Shown: positions 6,779 through 13,775 of the stretch, one piece after another
Numbering within the stretch: the stretch's first letter is position 1
Layout: the number at the start of each line of letters is the position of its first letter
NCBI GenBank assembly: GCA_002426575.1
Contig: DIRE01000059.1
Span: 1 to 20,818, forward strand
Source of the DNA: Clostridiaceae bacterium UBA5444
GTDB taxonomy: Bacteria; Bacillota; Clostridia; Clostridiales; Oxobacteraceae
Length of the DNA stretch: 20,818 nt
Direction of reading: 5' to 3'
Translations under genes and position numbers: made by a program
The notes under the pieces: generated by a model
The model's input: the letters and a program-made list of their open reading frames with translations, nothing else
What the model was told of the DNA's origin: nothing
Database searches by the model: none

Positions 6779-7744
6779 TTAGTAAATTAAGGACATAATA
6801 ATTCCTTGGGGATAATCACCGTAATTTTCTCCAAATATGTTAATACCACCAACATACTCTGCATCTTCTTTGATCTCAATTAGCAATGAGATATATGGGT
6901 TTTCATCCAGATTAAGTGTTGATAAAGTCACCTTTTCATTCCATAGCTTGCCATCCATATAACTACCATCTGACTTAACAGAAATAGTTTTTAAAAGACC
7001 ATACTGAGTACGTCCTAAGGGCCATGCTGCTGGTGTTAAACGCCCTCTTCTTACACCAAAGTCAGAAGGGGAGCGGAAGTACCCAAGCTCATGGGTGTTA
7101 ATTGAAAAAGTTATGTCGGATGGCCAATCATCTGCATATCCTGGAGCTTCTGAGCAGAATTCCAAGCTGAATGACAATTCTTTTAAAGTTAACGTGGTAC
7201 TTGGAGTATACGGAAAACGGTATTCTATAAACCCCTGGTGAAACCAAAGCAGCTGTGCATTCATACGCTTAGGAGAGTAAAATATCTGCGGAGAATCATA
7301 GGTCTCTATGGGGCCGGATATATCTGCCATACCGCAGGTTGGTTTAACTTTAAAATCGAAATAATTTCCTATGGGCATATTAGATGTAATAGTTTTACCT
7401 GAAGAATCAGGCTTGGGTCTATTCTCAAGATAAATAGACTCCATACTGGTAACACACACACGCATTGAACCTTTTAAACCCGGCTGGGTTTCTGTAACAA
7501 CCAACTTTGCCTTTTCCAAGTCTTGAATGTGCATATAAACAGATGAGATGGCAAGGTCAAGGGCCTGTGCAATTTCATGCATGGGCATGGCTTTATCATT
7601 TAGCAGATTTAAAATTTCGATTTTAACAGGGGAAGACAGGGCTTTCCCTATTCTTACTATTTGGTCCTTATCAACCTCATCTGCTAGGTTAAGATTTATG
7701 TTTCTTTCGCCAATAATAGCGATAGGTCTTCTTATTTTTGGCAT
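6779..7744 (-). CDS. ArsR-type winged-helix regulator with a long beta-rich C-terminal domain
   Basis: 321 aa. Residues 28-98 form an ArsR-like winged helix (KALSSPVKIEILNLL, then MHEIAQALDLAISSVYMHIQ as the recognition region, then the EKAKLVV wing). Ordinary ArsR proteins are about 100 aa, so two thirds of this one is extra. Residues 125-321 are rich in aromatics and alternating beta-type segments (for example WFHQGFIEYRFPYT and DITFSINTHELGYF) and look like a beta-sandwich. I see no metal-binding Cys cluster typical of metal-sensing ArsR. Divergent from the ABC/GH2 operon, which it most likely controls, with the C-terminal domain perhaps sensing a sugar; that is inference. The start is a good ATG with a weak GGGGTG ribosome binding site. 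It has its own sigma-A promoter. Confidence 0.8.
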   Translation of the reverse strand: MPKIRRPIAIIGERNINLNLADEVDKDQIVRIGKALSSPVKIEILNLLNDKAMPMHEIAQALDLAISSVYMHIQDLEKAKLVVTETQPGLKGSMRVCVTSMESIYLENRPKPDSSGKTITSNMPIGNYFDFKVKPTCGMADISGPIETYDSPQIFYSPKRMNAQLLWFHQGFIEYRFPYTPSTTLTLKELSFSLEFCSEAPGYADDWPSDITFSINTHELGYFRSPSDFGVRRGRLTPAAWPLGRTQYGLLKTISVKSDGSYMDGKLWNEKVTLSTLNLDENPYISLLIEIKEDAEYVGGINIFGENYGDYPQGIIMSLIY

Positions 7745-7778
7745 ACAAACACCCCATTATTTCATAAAATTTGAAGCT

Positions 7779-7875
7779 TTAGTATTTATATATTTCAATA
7801 ATGCTGTAATTCATATTAATTTATATCAAAAAAGCAGCTAAAAGTCAATTAAAATACTAAGAAATACTTAAATAC
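7779..7875. promoter_or_regulatory. Operator-like repeats around the ArsR-type gene's promoter
   Basis: TTAGTATTT (7779-7787) is the exact inverse of AAATACTAA (7852-7860); the pair brackets the leftward promoter. The right-hand copy begins a short array, AAATACT at 7852 and 7862 (10 bp apart, one helical turn) and AAATAC at 7870. Such an arrangement could bind the ArsR-type regulator for autoregulation and for control of the rightward operon. In AT-rich DNA a 9-bp match may also occur by chance. Confidence 0.35.
7820..7848 (-). promoter_or_regulatory. Sigma-A promoter of the ArsR-type regulator gene
   Basis: On the minus strand TTGACT (7848-7843) and TATAAA (7825-7820) are separated by exactly 17 nt, close to the TTGACA-17-TATAAT consensus. 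Transcription would start near 7813, leaving a leader of about 70 nt before the ATG at 7744. Confidence 0.65.
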
Positions 7876-7876
7876 A

Positions 7877-7905
7877 TTGAACCATTACAGCAAAGATGAT
7901 ACTAT
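7877..7905 (+). promoter_or_regulatory. Candidate promoter of the first ABC/GH2 operon
   Basis: TTGAAC (7877-7882), a 17-nt spacer, then TACTAT (7900-7905) preceded by an extended -10 TG at 7897-7898. It would give a leader of about 230 nt. It lies just right of the AAATAC repeats, so a regulator bound there could affect it. The rest of the intergenic stretch (7906-8142) is AT-rich; it holds a second ACATTGAAC (8027-8035) and a 6-bp hairpin AGGGCT/AGCCCT (8054-8079). I see no riboswitch or RNA gene in it. Confidence 0.4.
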
Positions 7906-8142
7906 ATAGATAGAAAACAATGAATATTATGAAATGTATATCAATAATATTAATTAAACCATATAATAAACTTCAGCAATACTGAAATAATAGATTTAAT
8001 TATTTAAAATTATAAGGCTACTAAAAACATTGAACATAATTTAGTTAAGAGTAAGGGCTAAGTAGAAAAACCGAGCCCTGAAATATATAAAATTACGTTT
8101 TCTTAGTTTTGAGAGCGTATAAAAAATCAAGGAGGAGTAAAA

Positions 8143-9426
8143 ATGAAAAAAGTAGTAGGTACTTTCTTATGTCTGACTCTGTTGATGATGGCTTTATCTG
8201 GGTGTTCTTCAAAACAAGTAGAATCTAACCCTTCGCCTTCATCAAAAAAGGAAGTAATTGAACTTAATTATTGGACACCGCTAAGCGGCGGAGACGGAGA
8301 CTTTATGACATCAATGGTCGAGAAATTTAATACCAGCCAAACAGAGATAAAAGTTACGCTTCAGAATAATGTATGGGCTGATTATTACACCAAACTAAGA
8401 ACCTCGTTAGTATCTGATACTGCACCGGATATAGCTATAGCTCATGCTTCTCATTTACTTGAGCTTGATAAGACCGGGAAACTTACGAATATTGATGACT
8501 TTGCAAAAGAGGCTGGGGTAAACTGGGGCGATTTTGCTGAGAACCCACTCAAGGCTACAATTATTGATGGAAAGCATGTGGCGATTCCCAATGATACTCA
8601 TTGCATAATAATGTATTATAATACAGACTATTTTAAAACTGCTGGACTTCTTGATGAAAACGGGAAAATTATAATGGATGATGGAGCTGATGGCTTTATA
8701 CAAATGCTAGAGAAAGTTAAAGCCGTACTGCCTGCAGGGGCTTATCCGTTTGTTTCTGCAACTGATAATGTTTGTGCATTTTGGAATTGGTATGCTTTGT
8801 ATAGCCAAATAGATGGCGGAGGCGAATTTATTAAAGACAATAAAGCTGCATTTAATAATGAACCAGCAAGGAAAGCAGCACAAGTATTAGTTGATTTAAG
8901 AGATAAAGGACTTTGGCCTAAAAATATAAGTGATGAAAGTGCTTATGACTTGTTTAAAACAGGAAAGGCGGCTGTACATTTTGCAGGGGTATGGGCAACA
9001 GGGAACTACGAAAGCAATAAGGATCTGCATTTTGCTGCGGTACCTCTCCCAAAGATATTTGACAAAGAAGCAACATGGGGTGATTCTCATACATTGATAA
9101 TCCCTAAACAAGATAATAAAGAAAAAGAGATAGCAGCAGCAAAGTTTGCAAATTGGCTGACTAGCGATGGGATAGATTGGGCTGCAGCAGGGCATGTTCC
9201 TTCCAAAACTACTGTAACTGAATCTAGTGAATTTAAAGCATTAAAATATAGACCTGATTATGCAAAGGCCATAGAAACAGTTAACTATTATCCGCAAATA
9301 ACCAACATATCCGGGGTAACTGATGCTGTAATTGCAGATTTTGTCGCCATGATGAAAGGCAACCTTACTGTAGATCAAACAATTAATAAAGCTGCAGAAG
9401 ATGTAAATGCCATATTAGCCAAATAA
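8143..9426 (+). CDS. ABC sugar importer, lipoprotein substrate-binding protein
   Basis: 427 aa, family 1 extracellular solute-binding protein (MalE/UgpB class). The signal peptide has a KK start, a hydrophobic core and the lipobox LSGC with Cys21 as the lipid anchor, followed by a Ser/Pro/Lys linker (about 22-40). Mature features fit the class: ELNYWTPLSG at the mature start, SLVSDTAPDIAIAH, GKHVAIPNDTHCIIMYYNTDYF and LFKTGKAAVHFAGVWATGNYE. It sits on the outer face of the membrane and delivers sugar to the two permeases encoded next. The ribosome binding site AAGGAGGAG is ideal. The cytoplasmic GH2 enzyme in the same operon suggests an oligosaccharide with a terminal beta-linked sugar; the exact ligand cannot be read from sequence. 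Confidence 0.92.
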   Translation: MKKVVGTFLCLTLLMMALSGCSSKQVESNPSPSSKKEVIELNYWTPLSGGDGDFMTSMVEKFNTSQTEIKVTLQNNVWADYYTKLRTSLVSDTAPDIAIAHASHLLELDKTGKLTNIDDFAKEAGVNWGDFAENPLKATIIDGKHVAIPNDTHCIIMYYNTDYFKTAGLLDENGKIIMDDGADGFIQMLEKVKAVLPAGAYPFVSATDNVCAFWNWYALYSQIDGGGEFIKDNKAAFNNEPARKAAQVLVDLRDKGLWPKNISDESAYDLFKTGKAAVHFAGVWATGNYESNKDLHFAAVPLPKIFDKEATWGDSHTLIIPKQDNKEKEIAAAKFANWLTSDGIDWAAAGHVPSKTTVTESSEFKALKYRPDYAKAIETVNYYPQITNISGVTDAVIADFVAMMKGNLTVDQTINKAAEDVNAILAK

Positions 9427-9437
9427 ATTATAAATCC

Positions 9438-9468
9438 ATAGGGATATCTATATAATAGATATCCCTAT
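9438..9468 (+). repeat. Intercistronic stem-loop after the first binding-protein gene
   Basis: Perfect 14-bp arms (9438-9451 and 9455-9468) surround only 3 nt, so the structure is an almost uninterrupted palindrome. No T-run follows. It lies between the binding-protein stop and the first permease ribosome binding site. In ABC sugar operons such hairpins commonly protect the binding-protein mRNA and favour its excess over permeases; that role is inferred here. Confidence 0.68.
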
Positions 9469-9501
9469 ATAAAATATTAAAGTGCTGAAAGGAGTGTTGG
9501 C

Positions 9502-10416
9502 ATGAGAAGTAGAGCTAAACCCAAAGAAAATATTATTACTAAACGGAAGTCAGAAGCAAAATATAATATTTCTGCTTGGTTATTCATATTGCCGTTTTTA
9601 ATCTTATACTTAGTATTTATGATATATCCCATAATAAGCGGGTTTTTAACAAGTTTTACTACAGGCCAATTTGGAATAGAGTCTAAATTTAATGGGCTTG
9701 GAAATTATATTTATATGATGAAGGATAAGTACTTCTGGCAAGCATTAGGTAATACTTTATTATTTGTTATTATTTCTACTCCTACTATTGTTATATTTGG
9801 TTTATTATTTTCATTAATTGTTAATTCAGCAATTAAGGGTACAACATTTTTAAGATCTTCGTTTTTCATTCCCTATATGCTTTCAATATCTGTGACAACT
9901 AGTATATGGAAGTTCATACTTCAGCCATATACGGGCTTTTTAAATGGATTATTGCACCAGATGGGAGTTAAGGATGAAATCTATTGGTTAGGAAGTACAC
10001 CGCTTGCCTGGCTTTCAATACTTATTGTTACATTATGGTGGACAGTTGGCTTTAATATGATTCTATTTCTTGCAGGTCTGCAAGAAATTCCTGATAGCTT
10101 ATATGAAGCTGCATCTATTGATGGAGCCAATTCATGGGAAAAGTTTTGTAGTATTACATTGCCATCTTTAAGAGGGGTTATTGCGCTTGTAGTCCAATTG
10201 CAAATAGTTGCGTCTTTCAAATTATTTGGGCAACCGTGGCTGTTGACTGGTGGAGGACCCGGTACATCAACAAGGCCAATTGTACAATATATATATCAAA
10301 CTGCATTTAGAAGCTGGGATTCTGGATATGCTTCAGCCATGTCATTTATTCTATTTATTGTTATAGGTTTATTTACACTTATCCATAATAAGTTATCACA
10401 GAGAATAGAAGGTTAA
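9502..10416 (+). CDS. ABC sugar importer permease (MalF/UgpA type)
   Basis: 304 aa inner-membrane protein with about six transmembrane helices, the first being WLFILPFLILYLVFMIYP (about residues 26-43). The cytoplasmic EAA loop, EAASIDGANSWEKF followed by ITLPSLR, contacts the ATPase. The first-permease type is shown by the N-terminal cytoplasmic tail, the YPIISGFLTSF segment and the FNGLGNYIYM loop. The ribosome binding site AAAGGAG precedes the ATG. It forms the channel with the next gene's product. The gap to the next gene is 14 bp, so the two are co-translated. Confidence 0.92.
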   Translation: MRSRAKPKENIITKRKSEAKYNISAWLFILPFLILYLVFMIYPIISGFLTSFTTGQFGIESKFNGLGNYIYMMKDKYFWQALGNTLLFVIISTPTIVIFGLLFSLIVNSAIKGTTFLRSSFFIPYMLSISVTTSIWKFILQPYTGFLNGLLHQMGVKDEIYWLGSTPLAWLSILIVTLWWTVGFNMILFLAGLQEIPDSLYEAASIDGANSWEKFCSITLPSLRGVIALVVQLQIVASFKLFGQPWLLTGGGPGTSTRPIVQYIYQTAFRSWDSGYASAMSFILFIVIGLFTLIHNKLSQRIEG

Positions 10417-10430
10417 GGAGGGGTGGTAAA

Positions 10431-11255
10431 ATGATAAATAAAAGAAAAGTGCTGAAAATGCTCCAGTATATATTTAGTTATGCAATAGCATTAATCTGGT
10501 TAATACCGCTGCTGTGGATGTTTATTACTTCATTTAAGCCAGATGGGTCAGTAGTTACAATTATTAGTGAATTGATAAAACCTCCATTTACTTTACACAA
10601 TTATATAAAAGTGAAAAACACATCTATGATACCAAGATGGGCTTTAAATAGTATAATTGTCGCTGCAATTCAAACAGCAGCAACATTGATGGTATGCTCT
10701 CTAACTGCTTTCGCTTTATCACAAATGAAGTTTAGGGGGAAAAAATTGGTGCTGGTTCTAATTACAGCTGGCCTATTTATCCCTGCTGAATCAATAGTGG
10801 TACCTCTTTATACTTTTATTGTTAAGCTTGGGTGGGTAAATACTTACAAAGCACTAATACTACCTGGTATAGCTATGCCTTTAGGTGTACTTATTTTAAA
10901 ACAGTTTTACGATAGTATGCCGAAGGAATTGACTGAGGCAGCTTCAATAGACGGTGCGAGTCCATTTAAAATATGGAGTAGAATCCTTTTTCCATTATCA
11001 AGGACATCACTAGCTTCACTTGGAATATTTGCTTTTATACAGTCATGGAATAATTACCTATGGCCATTGGTAGCTGCCAGCGATACGTCTATGATGACAC
11101 TCCCTGTTGCTGTTCCTACATTTCAGAGCAGCTTCAATACGAGTTTTTCAGTACCGATGGCAGCCAATGTTTTAGCCAGCTTACCTGCTTTGATAGTTTT
11201 TTTAATTTTTCAAAAAAACATTGTAAAAGGCATAGCAATGACAGGTATAAAATAA
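10431..11255 (+). CDS. ABC sugar importer permease (MalG/UgpE type)
   Basis: 274 aa, the second permease half, with about six transmembrane helices starting with IFSYAIALIWLIPLLWMFITS. The EAA loop is EAASIDGASPFKIWSRILFP, with the expected spacing to LP-type residues. The C-terminus GIAMTGIK is the normal short tail of this class. The ribosome binding site AAGGAGGGG lies 10-18 nt before the ATG. No ATPase gene follows; the next gene is the GH2 glycosidase. The importer therefore needs an ATPase from elsewhere, as is usual for MsmX-dependent systems in Firmicutes. Confidence 0.92.
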   Translation: MINKRKVLKMLQYIFSYAIALIWLIPLLWMFITSFKPDGSVVTIISELIKPPFTLHNYIKVKNTSMIPRWALNSIIVAAIQTAATLMVCSLTAFALSQMKFRGKKLVLVLITAGLFIPAESIVVPLYTFIVKLGWVNTYKALILPGIAMPLGVLILKQFYDSMPKELTEAASIDGASPFKIWSRILFPLSRTSLASLGIFAFIQSWNNYLWPLVAASDTSMMTLPVAVPTFQSSFNTSFSVPMAANVLASLPALIVFLIFQKNIVKGIAMTGIK

Positions 11256-11275
11256 TAACTGAGGAACTAATACTT

Positions 11276-11306
11276 TTGCAAACTTAAATGTATCATTTCC
11301 TATAAT
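11276..11306 (+). promoter_or_regulatory. Possible internal promoter before the GH2 gene
   Basis: A perfect TATAAT (11301-11306) has a TTGCAA 19 nt upstream (11276-11281). The 129-bp gap before the GH2 start is wider than the other gaps inside this operon, so separate expression is possible. The long spacer and imperfect -35 make this weak. Confidence 0.25.
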
Positions 11307-11384
11307 ATGGTAAAGAGTTGCAATGGGAAAACATCATTATTCGATGAAATTAATAATAACATATGGAGAAATGGAGGAAGAATT

Positions 11385-13130
11385 ATGAGATATAGTTATC
11401 CGCGCCCCGATTTTGTAAGAAACAGGTGGATGTGCTTGAATGGAGAATGGGACTTTTATATAGAAGATAAAAAGATGAAAATACAGGTTCCTTTTGTATT
11501 TCAAAGTAAAATGAGCGGAATAGGTAAGGAAATTCAGAGTGATTATATGGTTTACCAGAGAAACTTTCAGGTTCCAGCAGAATGGAAAGGCGAGGTGATA
11601 AGGCTAAACTTTGGTGCCGTAGATTACGAATGCAGTGTTTATATAAATGGTAATATGGTAGGGGTGCACAAAGGCGGAAGTACTCCATTTAGTTTTGCAA
11701 TAGACCAATACCTGACATGGGATAATGAACAAATTACCGTAAAAGTAACAGACCCCCTTAAAGACGAAACAATTTCTAGGGGGAAGCAGTTTTGGGATGG
11801 GGGAAGCCGGTTTATATGGTATACCCCAAGTAGCGGTATATGGCAGACAGTATGGCTTGAACCAGTTGATAGCACAAGATTTGAATTTATTCATTTTACT
11901 CCTAATATTGATAATGGCACCGTTAAAATCGTTTATCAGCTATCCAGAGGGGCATCACTTCCTTGTAACGTGGATTTTCATATCAGACTTGGGGAAGAAG
12001 AAATATTTGATGGTACTTTTGTATGTAGGGAGCTTAGAAATACATTAACAGTGGATGTTTATCGCAACAGGGCACTGAATGGATCTTTTCATTTCACTGG
12101 ACTGTATTGGACACCAGAAAACCCTATACTGTTTGATGTAATAGCATCAATAGAAAGGGATAATAAAGTACTTGATTCAGTCAGTACTTATTTTGGAATG
12201 AGAAAAATCCATGTAGAAAATAATAGGTTTTATCTTAATAATAAGCCATATTATAGCAAACTGCTTTTAGATCAGGGATATTGGAAGGACAGTTTGATTA
12301 TAGCGCCAACTGATGAGTCTTTTAAGGAAGATATAGAAAAGTTTAAGATGATGGGCTTCAATGGCGTGAGAAAACACGAAAAAGTGGAAGACCCTGCATT
12401 TTTATACTGGGCGGACCGCTTAGGTTTCCTAGTGTGGGAGTCTATGCCAAGTATGTGGAGTTATACCACGCAGAACGCAGCGGAGTTTGCTAGGGAATGG
12501 GCAGATGTCATCCAAAGGGATTATAACCATCCATCCATTGTTGTTTGGGGTATGTTAAATGAAAGCTGGGGGGTCCCTAGAATATATGATAATAAAGTTC
12601 ATCAGAGCTTTGCCAATTCCTTATATTATCTAGCACATGCTATGGATGAAACTAGGCTTGTGATTTCAAATGATGGTTGGGAATTAACAAAGACAGATAT
12701 ATGCGCACTCCATAGTTATCAGCACGGAGCGAAGGATGACTGCAGGCAGTATGAATTATTTAAACAGTGTTTAGGTGATATAAATCAAATGTACAAAATT
12801 GTTGAAAAGTTACCTTATGCAAAGGGATATTTTTATAACGGTGAGCCTGTTATTCTTACAGAATGCGGTGGAATTTCCGTTGGTGAAGATGCCAAAGGGT
12901 GGGGTTATACTAACAGCAAGACCAAAGAAGACTTTATACTAGAATATGAAAGAGTTATTGATGCGATTTACTCTTCAGACTTAATATGTGGTTTTTGCTA
13001 TACCCAGGCAACGGATGTTGAACAGGAAGTAAATGGGCTACTTACAGATAGTCATGAGTTTAAGTTTGATTATCAGGAGATAAAAAGGATTAATGATAAA
13101 AATGGGGGCAACAGCAGCTCAGTTAAATAA
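11385..13130 (+). CDS. GH2 family beta-glycosidase (cytoplasmic)
   Basis: 581 aa from the ATG at 11385, which has GGAGGAAG 5 nt upstream and gives the family start MRYSYPRPDFVRNRWMCLNG. The frame is open to an ATG at 11307, but that one has no good ribosome binding site. Domains: N-terminal jelly-roll sugar-binding domain (about 10-160, LNGEWDF and YINGNMVGVHKGGSTPFSF), Ig-like domain (about 165-275) and TIM barrel (about 280-570). The catalytic acid/base is Glu393 in GMLNESWG and the likely nucleophile is Glu493 in GEPVILTECGG. It lacks the extra C-terminal domains of LacZ, so it belongs to the short GH2 group that includes beta-galactosidases, beta-mannosidases and beta-glucuronidases. No signal peptide: it acts on sugar imported by the ABC system before it. 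Precise specificity is unknown. Confidence 0.88.
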   Translation: MRYSYPRPDFVRNRWMCLNGEWDFYIEDKKMKIQVPFVFQSKMSGIGKEIQSDYMVYQRNFQVPAEWKGEVIRLNFGAVDYECSVYINGNMVGVHKGGSTPFSFAIDQYLTWDNEQITVKVTDPLKDETISRGKQFWDGGSRFIWYTPSSGIWQTVWLEPVDSTRFEFIHFTPNIDNGTVKIVYQLSRGASLPCNVDFHIRLGEEEIFDGTFVCRELRNTLTVDVYRNRALNGSFHFTGLYWTPENPILFDVIASIERDNKVLDSVSTYFGMRKIHVENNRFYLNNKPYYSKLLLDQGYWKDSLIIAPTDESFKEDIEKFKMMGFNGVRKHEKVEDPAFLYWADRLGFLVWESMPSMWSYTTQNAAEFAREWADVIQRDYNHPSIVVWGMLNESWGVPRIYDNKVHQSFANSLYYLAHAMDETRLVISNDGWELTKTDICALHSYQHGAKDDCRQYELFKQCLGDINQMYKIVEKLPYAKGYFYNGEPVILTECGGISVGEDAKGWGYTNSKTKEDFILEYERVIDAIYSSDLICGFCYTQATDVEQEVNGLLTDSHEFKFDYQEIKRINDKNGGNSSSVK

Positions 13131-13320
13131 ATCGATAGGTACTATTTTGCTGCCTTTGCTAAACTAATGTAAATGATAAAATTAAAATAGTTCCTCCTAT
13201 ATTTGGCTAGATTTCTATTTGGTTGATATTATAATCTCATCTTTGAGTTAATCAAGGCAAAAGTCCTTGAAACCTTCTTCAATAGGGAACTCCAAGGATT
13301 TTATTATATATTAAAAGCTG
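13131..13320 (+). other. Gene-free stretch after GH2, with a weak terminator candidate
   Basis: No open frame worth calling. TCCTTG (about 13265) can pair with CAAGGA (about 13301), with an inner CCT/AGG pairing, and TTTTATTA follows; this may end the GH2 transcript but the stem is interrupted. A block at 13151-13179 (TGCCTTTGCTAAACT and following bases) recurs at 13694-13725. AAAAGCTG (about 13313) and CAGCTTTT (about 13329) form an 8-bp stem at the end of the transposase relic. Confidence 0.35.
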
Positions 13321-13559
13321 TTAAAGATCAGCTTTTCTTTCAAATCTAAGACCTTTTGTAGCACCTACAATTTTGCTTTTTTTATTCTTTGAACAATCCA
13401 TCCCCCAAGTTTATCTATAAACCTAAATAAATCTATGCTTTTAAATCCTCTATCTACAAGTAATATAACTTTATAATTATAAGAATTAAAGATCTCATTA
13501 AGTTCTGTTATTCCTTGTTTTATATTCTCAAAGCTCTTATTGCCTTCCCCATTTGAACT
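13321..13559 (-). pseudogene. Frameshifted relic of a DDE transposase gene
   Basis: On the minus strand 61 codons (13559 down to 13377) include YNYKVILLVDRGFKSIDLF and RFIDKLGGWIVQRIKK. VDRGF followed by a Leu/Gly-rich helix and an Arg-Ile stretch is typical of DDE transposases of the IS4-like kind, where the Asp is catalytic. The frame then breaks in the poly-A run at about 13373-13380 and resumes as KIVGATKGLRFERKADL, ending at a stop at 13321-13323. Only about 80 of the usual 350-450 residues remain and the other catalytic residues are gone. An insertion-sequence scar, not an active element. The exact family is uncertain. Confidence 0.6.
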
Positions 13560-13775
13560 TCGTTATAGATGATAGCCGAAATAGTATTAAATTCACCCTA
13601 CATATCTTTGTAAATTTAAGCTACTTTCTAAATTTTCTTAATTGCATAGAATATTATAACTTTTCGTAGAAAACTATTGTATACATGTTACAATGCCTTT
13701 GCTAAGCTGTAATTGTAAGTGATAATCTCAAATATAAAATATTTAGGGAAAAATTGTGAGGAGGATTAGGTCAAA
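13560..13775 (+). promoter_or_regulatory. Upstream region of the second ABC operon, with a candidate promoter
   Basis: AT-rich with no gene. An extended -10, TGtTACAAT (13686-13694), is the best promoter candidate; its -35 is poor, which suits an activator-dependent promoter such as one controlled by the response regulator encoded downstream. The -10 is followed at once by TGCCTTTGCTAAGCT (13694-13708), part of the imperfect repeat shared with 13151-13179. The translation signal GAGGAGG is at about 13758-13764. Confidence 0.35.

Noticed and set aside
7548..7841. Plus-strand open frame across the start of the ArsR-type gene
   Set aside because: It is a shadow of the winged-helix coding region and runs through the leftward promoter.
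8054..8079. Small hairpin AGGGCT/AGCCCT in the leader of the first ABC operon, as a terminator or riboswitch
   Set aside because: Only 6 bp with a 14-nt loop, no T-run and no recognisable aptamer core.
11307..11384. Longer N-terminus for the GH2 enzyme
   Set aside because: No ribosome binding site before the ATG at 11307; GGAGGAAG precedes the ATG at 11385, where the family similarity begins.
11383..11894. Minus-strand and shifted open frames inside the GH2 gene
   Set aside because: All overlap the conserved jelly-roll domain of GH2 and have no translation signals.
13313..13336. AAAAGCTG/CAGCTTTT stem as a terminator or insertion-sequence end
   Set aside because: AT-rich 8-bp stem with an 8-nt loop and no matching inverted copy at the other side of the transposase relic; not enough to define an element boundary.
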